A DNA stretch of 64,000 nucleotides from Hyposmocoma kahamanoa (Eukaryota > Arthropoda > Insecta > Lepidoptera > Cosmopterigidae): NCBI RefSeq assembly GCF_003589595.1, contig NW_020654229.1, forward strand, positions 4,973,380 through 5,037,379, in the 5' to 3' direction. This document shows, piece by piece, positions 57,121 to 64,000 of the stretch (its first letter is position 1; each line of letters begins with the position of its first letter). A model generated the notes under the pieces. It did no database searches. It was not told where the DNA came from and saw only the letters and a list, made by a program, of their open reading frames with translations. A program made the position numbers and the translations under genes.

Positions 57121-57215
57121 CGAGCTCTCGGAGCTCGCTCCGTAGCTCGTTGAGTGACTTTGATCTTTTTTATGAAGTCCATAGTAAGTGACCACGTCTC
57201 AGATAATTAAGAAAT
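57121..57215 (-). pseudogene. RTE-like fragment with a short palindrome
   Basis: CTCCGTAGCTCGTTGAGTGA and CCATAGTAAGTGACCACGTC match the segment that follows TGCTCGCTCCATAGCTCC in the 38.3 kb RTE-like piece. An 11-bp-arm palindrome (GGAGCGAGCTC) sits at its edge, so it may be an inversion break. Confidence 0.55.
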
Positions 57216-57407
57216 GCAATTGGCAGCTTTAATTATCGATCGCATTTATTGCAATATAAAAGAGCTATGGGATTCGGGAATTTGAATTTAGAATTCTATT
57301 TAACGTTATATTACAGAAATATGTTGGAACAGTTTCAATTGCATTGCATTTCACATGATATAAAATCCATGTGATTGGTCAATTTGAATTTCGTACAGTA
57401 TTATTCA

Positions 57408-58166
57408 TAGAGATGCCACGAATATTCGGCTACTATTCGATATTCGGCCTATTCGGCCACTTTTTTAATATTCGGTATTCGGCCGAATACTACGACTATT
57501 CGGCCGAATACCGAATACATAGTAATACATACCGAAAACGTATTACTCAAAATATATCGTGTATTTTAATCACAATTTTTTTTAAATTATTGCTTTAATA
57601 CTTAAAATCACTCAGTGGCAGGTTTTAATGAACGAACCCAACTTTTTCAGCATTGGTTGGCTACAAACTATTACGTTTCTTCTCATAAACAATTCCTGCT
57701 TCTGAAAATAGCCTCTCACTATAAACGCTACTGCCAGGAGACGATAGATAAATCTTAGCAAATTTTGACAGGTTTGGATACTGCTTTGTGTTTGCTGGCC
57801 ACCACTTGTAAGGATCTGCCGTCCGATATAGGTGAACAGTTTTCAAATAAAAATCAATGTCATGTGCAATATAACTTTTCTCCACATTATCATCATTTTA
57901 CATATTATCTGTAGCGACTTCTTCAAAACAGGTCCAGAAAGTGTCATGTATCGATTCTATCGTTTTATCATGTTGCAACTAAGTCTAACTCCAAACCTAT
58001 TACTTCCGCACGCAGCGCAATAAGACAGGTTGTAACAGGTCACGCGTGAAATGCACAGATCTTACGCCGGACATTCGGCAACCGAATATTTGGCGCTTCA
58101 ACCGAGAGCGTGACTGGATATTCGGTTATACGGTATTCGGCCAAATCACTATTCGAGGCATCTCTA
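57408..58166 (-). mobile_element. hAT element remnant with 8-bp target duplication
   Basis: The ends TAGAGATGCCACGAATATTC and inverse (GAATAG...GAGGCATCTCTA) are bounded by ATTATTCA (57400-57407) and ATTATTAA (58167-58174), one mismatch in eight. Subterminal TATTCGGCCGAATA palindromes repeat near both ends. Only the C-terminal part of the transposase remains, so it is internally deleted. Confidence 0.9.
57661..57885 (-). pseudogene. hAT transposase C-terminal dimerisation domain
   Basis: The frame contains DPYKWWPANTKQYPNLSKFA, then KIYLSSPGSSVYSERLFSEA and GIVYEKKRNSL before the stop. This is the classic hATC pattern (WW, YP.L...A, S.P.SS..SER.FS.AG). The Met at its start is internal to the original protein. 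The BED finger and the catalytic part of the RNase H fold are missing. Confidence 0.9.
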
Positions 58167-58552
58167 ATTATTAACGTTAAGAAACCAAGCTAATTACACA
58201 GGGTAATAACACCTGTAATGTAAACAAAAACAATTGAAATAATTATCAATAAAAATTGTTGTGTAAAAAAATAATAATAAAAAGGGAACACTTATAAAAC
58301 CTTCAGGAAGAATGTGTGGCACATTAATAAACGGTTTAACAGTAACTTGACCTAGCATATTATGTAATGTGCGCCAGATTGTCTAACGAAAGTGATGTTG
58401 TTGTACACAGTCATTATCACATTCCTCGTTATATATTTACCTTTTTGTGGTCAGTACGTGAGGTAACGATTACTGCGATGATTCTCAAAGTGGTTTATGC
58501 CGACCCCCTGGTCCACTCTAAAAAGGGGTCCAAGTCAGCAATTTTTTTTTTA

Positions 58553-58712
58553 TAATATCAAGTGACGGGACCAACAAGTCGTGCGCCTGATGGTAATCTA
58601 CACGCCTGTCCGTAACAGTTGCATTGCCACTCAGAGCTTTCAATGGCAAAGATGCACTGCCACTGCGCCCGTCACCCTGAGACATAAGTTGACAGGGCCC
58701 ATGTGTGCCTTA
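58553..58712 (-). mobile_element. Family A copy 22 (5' truncated)
   Basis: T run at 58543, then TCAAGTGACGGGACCAACAA, to GTTGACAGGGCCCATGTG. Confidence 0.85.
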
Positions 58713-59254
58713 AAACAACCTATCAACAGGTGGTGTATTGATTTTAAAGCCTTTACCTTTATCATATTGCACAATGTTATACATTGAGCATTTGATGTAA
58801 GAGTAAAAAAATACATTTACTCTTTGTATTGTGGTTTGTTTGAAAAAACAAATTAAACATTATCGTTGCCTTACTACAAAGTTGCTGAAATCCAAAGAAA
58901 TGGATTGTATATCGTCATCTTATTGGAAGAAGTCATTAATTGGCATATAAATTTGGAAAATAGTACAGGAGAGAGTAGTGAGAGTGTAAAATATACAAAT
59001 TTTGCAGGCTGATTACCTATTCTTAAAGTAATGCATCCAAATTAACACCCTTGATAAGAAATTTAAAAGAAATATATAATTTATTCTAATTTCTATTGTT
59101 ATATAATAATAAATTGAACTTAATAAAAATTCATTCAATAAAATAATTTGTAAAACTTAATTTATCGTAAATTGGAATGTTTTCTTTGTAAAATTAAAAA
59201 TAAGGTATTTAATTAATAACTATTGTAACTATAGTGAAAAAATAGGATGGTTTG
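58713..59254. other. AT-rich sequence, nothing recognised
   Basis: No repeat family or frame. Could be part of the element whose tail is at 59255-59410. Confidence 0.35.
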
Positions 59255-59410
59255 CATCAATATTAGACATAACTGGTTGAAGACCGCCACCTCAGTCAAC
59301 CGTGACCATGGGACCTGTAAAGGGACCGAAACGTCGCTTTGTTTGAAAAAACAAATATACGCGATTTAAATCCGGAAAAATAGTTTCATTAGCTATACCT
59401 ACATATACTT
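59255..59410 (+). mobile_element. Retroelement tail, possibly Penelope-like
   Basis: CCTCAGTCAACCGTGACCAT, then GGGACCTGTAAAGGGACCGAAACG split around a small stem, then TCCGGAAAAATAGTTTCATT. The CCGAAACGTCG phrase is known from tails of Penelope-like and related elements. No reverse transcriptase or GIY-YIG frame is adjacent. Confidence 0.4.
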
Positions 59411-59579
59411 TGTCAAGGAAGCAAATATAATGTTGATTTTATGCAGCGATTATGTAAAGGAATGTTTATTTACTGTTTGAGTCAGAGAATCAGCATATTT
59501 TAACAGCAGTAGCAATTTAAACCCATTGGTGTTAAAAGAATCATGAATAAATTTTAGTAATTAGCAAAAACGTGCTTGA

Positions 59580-59672
59580 TGCCTGGCCGCTTTTGTTGGG
59601 TGTATTTCGAACCCACGCCCTCTGGTTGAGAGGCGGTAGGTCAAAACATTAAGCTACCCGGCTGACATCTAG
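59580..59672 (-). mobile_element. tRNA-like SINE head
   Basis: Minus-strand CCGGGTAGCTTAATGTTTTG is A-box-like and GGGCGTGGGTTCGAAATACA carries the B box. No shared tail found. Confidence 0.5.
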
Positions 59673-59700
59673 TAACATAATATTATTCTTCAAACCCAAT

Positions 59701-59956
59701 AGCGCTCCTTGTGAAAGAGTTCGTCCAGGGAAGTACTGCCACCTTACCTATTTCTGTCGCCAAGCAGTAATGTAAGCATTATTGCGATCCGGTTTTGTAC
59801 GGTAAGAGTGCTGGTGAAATTACAGGCACATGGGACTTGTTAACTTATGTCTTACGGTGACGGGTGCAGTGGCAGTGCCCCTCACAGATCTTTGCGATTG
59901 AAGGCTCCGAGTGAGGCAAATCGCTTACCACCAGACACTTAAAATAAAAAAAAATA
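59701..59956 (+). mobile_element. Family A copy 23
   Basis: Starts AGCGCTCCTTGTGAAAGAGT and ends in an A-rich tail after CACCAGACACTTA. About 45 bases near the 3' end are deleted. Confidence 0.85.
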
Positions 59957-60048
59957 TTCTTATCAACAAGAAATTGCATTAAGCCAGTCAAAAAAAACCT
60001 TTATGTCAATGTAACATGAGCGAGAAAAATGTAGTTGCCTCTCTCCGT

Positions 60049-60180
60049 AACTGCCTCCGTGGCCGGACGGGTACCACACTGGACTGCCACGCGGAGGTCC
60101 CGGGTTCCATTCCCGGGCCGAGAGAAATATTTGTGTGGTCTATATTTATTTCTCTCGATAGTTTGGGTGTTGTTTGTTTT
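60049..60180 (+). mobile_element. Group G SINE (3' truncated)
   Basis: CTGCCTCCGTGGCCGGACGG and CCCGGGTTCCATTCCCGGGC (B box with one change), then GAGAAATATTTGTGTGGTCT. Ends near GGTGTTGTTTGTTTT. Confidence 0.75.
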
Positions 60181-60642
60181 AAGAAATTTATTAAGTCAAT
60201 TTAATTACATTACATAAATACAAATTTCAACCAACAAGCTGAAATTCCTTTTACAGTCTTCTGCTGAATGCATAAAAAGCCTCTCACAACCAAAAACTGG
60301 GCTAGGAGGTCAGATATCTTAGATTATCGACAGTACATTATGTTTAATAGTATTTACACATAAGCCCACTTGTAATCTCTAATTGGTGCAAAATGCTAAA
60401 GAAGATTGCAATTCTTATCTCAAACGGTTATAAGACACACTTATAGACTGTGCTGCAAGAAAGTAACATAATAATGGTGCCAAATTAAGGAAATAAACTT
60501 CGGCAGCACTACACACTACACACCAAATAGAGATGATTTCTTGAATTTGTCATTTTATTTTAAAAAAAAAAGATCAGACAAAGTAAGCCTAGTTCAATAT
60601 TCAGAAAGTGCACCATTGTGAACTCTTTATCATATTTTAGTA
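60181..60642. other. AT-rich intronic sequence, nothing recognised
   Basis: No recognised element between the SINE and the next family A copy. Confidence 0.4.
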
Positions 60643-60876
60643 GCAGTAGAACTCGTTATGAAAGAGGTCATCCAGGGAATTACAACCACATTACCTACTT
60701 CTACCAGCAAACGGTAAAGTGTGTATCACTGCATCCTGGTTTTGAAAAGTAAGTGTGATTGCGAAATTAGAGGCACATGGGATTTGTCAAGTTATGTCTC
60801 TGGGTGAAGAGCACTGTACCCCTCTGATCTTTACAGTTTAAGACTCTGAGTGGCATTGCAACTGCCATGGAGAGAA
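60643..60876 (+). mobile_element. Family A copy 24 (diverged)
   Basis: Starts AGCAGTAGAACTCGTTATGA and fades after ACTGCCATGGAGAG. It is one of the most diverged copies. Confidence 0.75.
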
Positions 60877-61864
60877 AATCATTGCATACCAAGATTCAAT
60901 CAGGATGGGTTGGTATAGAATAGGATAGGTTACCAAAAATACCCAGTTATGTCTGGTTCAAAGTGGTAGCACTAGGTGGTGGCAGCCGCTGTCGCTTGTA
61001 CTTTTTATTAAAGCATGTTATTTACTACATTAATCTAATCATAAATAAATCCCACGATAAAAAATTTAAAAATAAAATATAAGGTCACTTGGTATGTTTT
61101 TTTCAGTTCAAATACAAATTGATAAGGATGTCAATTACACAAGTGCAAGAAATTCCCTCCAAATTTCCAACAAAAAGTTATTTTAAGTAGTTGATGTTCA
61201 TATCACTTCAGATATAACGTTTGTCCATTCCTCCCTTTGTGCACGAGCTATGTAAATTTATTTAAAAAAAACAATTGGTTTCAAATAGTCTGTGTAGGTT
61301 TTCTGTCATTGTAGATATGTAGATTCTCCTCTCAGTGAATTCTGTCTAAATAGAAGAGAGTCAAGAAGAAAATACTTTGTATTTTTAGGATTTCTATACT
61401 ATTTTTCACCAACCCAAAGTCTTGGTGTTCACATGATTCATTCATCTACAACTAAGGAGCTTCAGAACAAAATATGAATAAATAAATATAAATATAAACC
61501 CTAAAAATTTTAATTCTGATTTCATCTAGTCTCATTTATGGATTTATCGCATTTTCTTCAGATCTGTGCATTAAAATAAGATTTAAAACAAGGAGGATTT
61601 AGTGGTTGCTGAACAGTAAGGAACGATTCATAGAAAAAGAAGAAAAATACAAAAAGTAACTTAACAGTTTTTGTTCTTGTGCTCCTCCACTGTAAAAATG
61701 TAACTCAGGTTTATCTGCCACTAACAAATCACTTGTTCAGGCCATTTACATTCAAATGTAAGGGTATGACAATAACTTTTATTTAAAGAGTAGTAAAAAA
61801 TTACATTGACCAAATAAGACATCCATCCACAGTTATTATCCATTTCTTTACACCGCACTGTTTA
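60877..61864. other. AT-rich intronic sequence, nothing recognised
   Basis: No supported feature. Confidence 0.4.
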
Positions 61865-62545
61865 TTTCTATGATGGTCGGACTTGAGTCTCTTGAACTGG
61901 GTCGTAAGATTAAGCTTCTTACCCACTACTGCCTACTCATACACCATAAAATAGATAACCCTTCCATTTTTGAAAGACTGGGTTTAGTTGTGCATGATCG
62001 AATTATAAGATTGGTGGGCCGTAGAGGACAGCGCACTCGCAACCTTTTTGCTGTCCCCAGAGCACACTCTCTGTAGGGTTACAATACACCCTCCACCAGG
62101 CCAATTATCATGCTGAATGAGTTCCTAGCGCATAACCAGATTGCTGATGAGTTCATGCACAATTTGTCTCAACTCATAGCTGCAATAGCACACTATGTAA
62201 AACTGACTCTTATTATAAATAAATTCTAAAGAAAGGCCAGGTCAAGAGCATCATCATCGAGAATGTATGAAAGCATAGATCGATGTGTTGATGAAACATA
62301 AGAAGAGTCTCTGCCTTGCGCAGTGTGACACTTATGTATGTAAAAAATACATTTATCAATATCATATGTATATGACAAGTATTTATTTATTGTTTATGGT
62401 ACTGTATTTATAATTTAATCAATTTTCATATTTTATTCACTTTTGTAATTGTCTTAAGATTGATTGTACATTTAGCGTTAAGTCTTACTATTGTGTTTGG
62501 GTTGACTGTAAGCAATATGTAATAAATAAATAAAGTACTCGTTAA
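61865..62545 (+). pseudogene. Jockey/CR1-like C-terminus and 3' end
   Basis: LESLELGRKIKLLTHYCLLI, HHKIDNPSIFERLGL and GQRTRNLFAVPRAHSL form the conserved tail region of such proteins before a TAG. Decayed homologous coding then continues (MLNEFLAHNQIADEFMHNLS in another frame). The 3' end is ATAAATAAATAAAG near 62521-62535. Truncated and frameshifted. Confidence 0.7.
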
Positions 62546-63645
62546 GATCCAGAATGAAGGACAGAAGAACTATAATAAATCAGTTGGTGAAATTCAAGGC
62601 ATACATTAATGCTAGAAAACATTGGGCACTTTTCATTTCAAAAAAGATAAAATATGTCTGATTTTAAAGATAATGACAGACTGATCCAACAGACTGTTAG
62701 CACTACATTGGACATGTGCTTAATCACAGTGTCTAGTAAGAATCTGACCCGTATTTGGAGGGTATTCCTATCTGTTATTATTATAAGTGTGACTTTTCAA
62801 AATTTTTCTATTGCGATTACCACTAATTACAATGTAGAGACCAAGATCCTACAGAATTAAAGATTTCGAACATATGTATATCTAATGCAGTCACATTCAA
62901 AGCTCCTAGGTTTCTTTGACTGTGGTGCGATGTCAAATTTAATTTATTTCAAAAATTACGCTATTTAAGAAAAATAATACTCAGGTTTGTATATAATGAG
63001 TATCCTCATAATGACGTATTTATTAATGTCCCTTGTACATCTGAAGCTATTTGCCAAATCAAATACGCCATTATGGCAAATAAGTTGCACATTTCAGCAC
63101 GGCGGATATAATAATCCTTGGCGGATACTCAATAAAGGTGAGTACCTTGAGTATTCGTAATCCCTTCGAGTTATTTACGTGATGTAAGATGACGAGTCTT
63201 ATAGTTGCATGCAATTTTAATGTATAATATCTTAGAGAAGTAGCATCCTATAGAACCTATATAAATATGAAAAAAAAAACAAGTATCTAATATTCAAACA
63301 ACACCAATCATAGTTTGTCACATAATTAAGTAATATGCTTATAACTCCAATAATTACCTAGCTGTTACTATGTTATAATCACTATATCCTATGTTATTTA
63401 ATATATAATTGTTACCTACATGAACACTTTGACAGATGTTTGTTTACATGACTCAAATTTCTTTTAATAGGATCTTTTTATCACATAAGAGTAGACTAGG
63501 TCACAGATTGATTAGAAAACACATCATAATTTGTGTTATAAGTCGTTTTTAGCTGGTAGAGGTCATAAAAGTCGGACACTAACGCCCTAGAATACTTAAC
63601 AGACAGAAACGTAATTTTTAGGTTATAAAAAAAATGTGGGCTTAC
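62546..63645. other. Start of larp intron 1, nothing recognised
   Basis: AT-rich. Begins (minus strand) with the donor at 63645-63644. CGGCGGATA occurs twice near 63103 and 63121, but no exon is supported. Confidence 0.45.
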
Positions 63646-63996
63646 CTGCCAAGGGTTGACCTTTGGTATTGGGGCTTCTACGAACTTCTTGGGCTGTGAT
63701 TCAGATGCCTGCTGCTGCTGATCGGATGTGGACTGTTGCTCCGCGTGCGGTTGAGGTGCCTTATGAGGTCTCGGAGGCGCCCTCCGCTCTCGATCCCTCC
63801 GGCCTTTCCCTGGCCGCCTTCCATGCGATATCACCGGCACAAAACCCTCTTCTTCTTCGTCATCCTGTCGTGGAGCGGTGTCAGGCACCTCTCCTGCCGG
63901 CGCCTCTATGTTCTCCTTATTACTGTCCCCTCCCCGAAAGTTCAGCACCGACGCGTATGAGGGACCAGCCCCCTCCGCGGAGACCCGAGCGGCCAT
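63646..63996 (-). CDS. larp: La-related protein 1 (larp/LARP1)-like, first coding exon
   Basis: 117 codons from ATG at 63996 (context CGGCATGG) to a donor CAG|GTAAGC at 63646/63645. The protein starts MAARVSAEGAGPSYASVLNF, then has NKENIEAP, an acidic run (DDEEEEGFVPVISHGRR), a strongly basic stretch (GKGRRDRERRAPPRPHK), a Gln-rich run, and KKFVEAPIPKVNPWQ. The SYA.VLN, KEN, acidic-FxPVxSH-basic and KFVEAP.PKVN.W order is how I recognise the N-terminus of insect LARP1 proteins. These proteins bind mRNA 5' ends and poly(A) and regulate translation in the cytoplasm. The RNA-binding La module and DM15 repeats are not in the window, so function is by family. Only four bases lie upstream, so an earlier start cannot be excluded. 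Intron 1 (63645 to 16024) is about 47.6 kb and full of transposons. Confidence 0.8.
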
Positions 63997-64000
63997 GCCG

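Noticed and set aside
59255..59410. Hammerhead ribozyme
   Set aside because: No CTGATGA core paired with GAAA around a stem could be drawn.

Overview
The window looks like a piece of an insect nuclear genome, most likely lepidopteran. The reasons are a spliced gene with small GT-AG exons, AT-rich introns, and very dense non-LTR, SINE, MITE and mariner/hAT debris of the kind common in moths and butterflies. No bacterial-style operon, rRNA or CRISPR array is seen, and nearly all open frames longer than 60 codons are chance frames or transposon remains.

The only host gene I can support runs on the minus strand across the whole window. A 117-codon first coding exon (63646-63996) begins at an ATG four bases from the right edge. 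It encodes an N-terminus resembling La-related protein 1 (larp/LARP1). Two further exons, 15903-16023 and 11280-11353, have good splice sites and join in phase (0, then 1, then 0), giving 182 codons. The La motif and DM15 region are not seen and should lie left of base 1. The first intron is about 47.6 kb and the second about 4.5 kb.

The introns are a transposon graveyard. Family A (about 330 bp, SINE/LINE-tail-like, at least 24 copies) and family B (short ACCGAC ends, 12 copies) are the most frequent. There are three tRNA-headed SINE groups and repeated 3' ends of L2/CR1/RTE/jockey-like retrotransposons. DNA transposons include a 1.3 kb mariner with perfect 35-bp ends and a broken transposase, a DUF4817-type DDE transposase inside a 5.2 kb terminal inverted repeat pair, two hAT elements with 8-bp target duplications, a THAP-bearing element, and several hairpin MITEs.

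Many insertions are nested: mariner inside another TIR element, a SINE inside a hAT, a MITE inside family A inside an RTE-like element, and a 1.05 kb TIR element inside family A. These give a relative order of events. The most unusual structures are a seven-unit 73-bp tandem array of tRNA-like sequence (45.2-45.7 kb), a perfect 34-bp-arm hairpin (19.83-19.90 kb), and a degenerate ~125-bp intronic tandem repeat carrying repeated GGCNGCCAT motifs.
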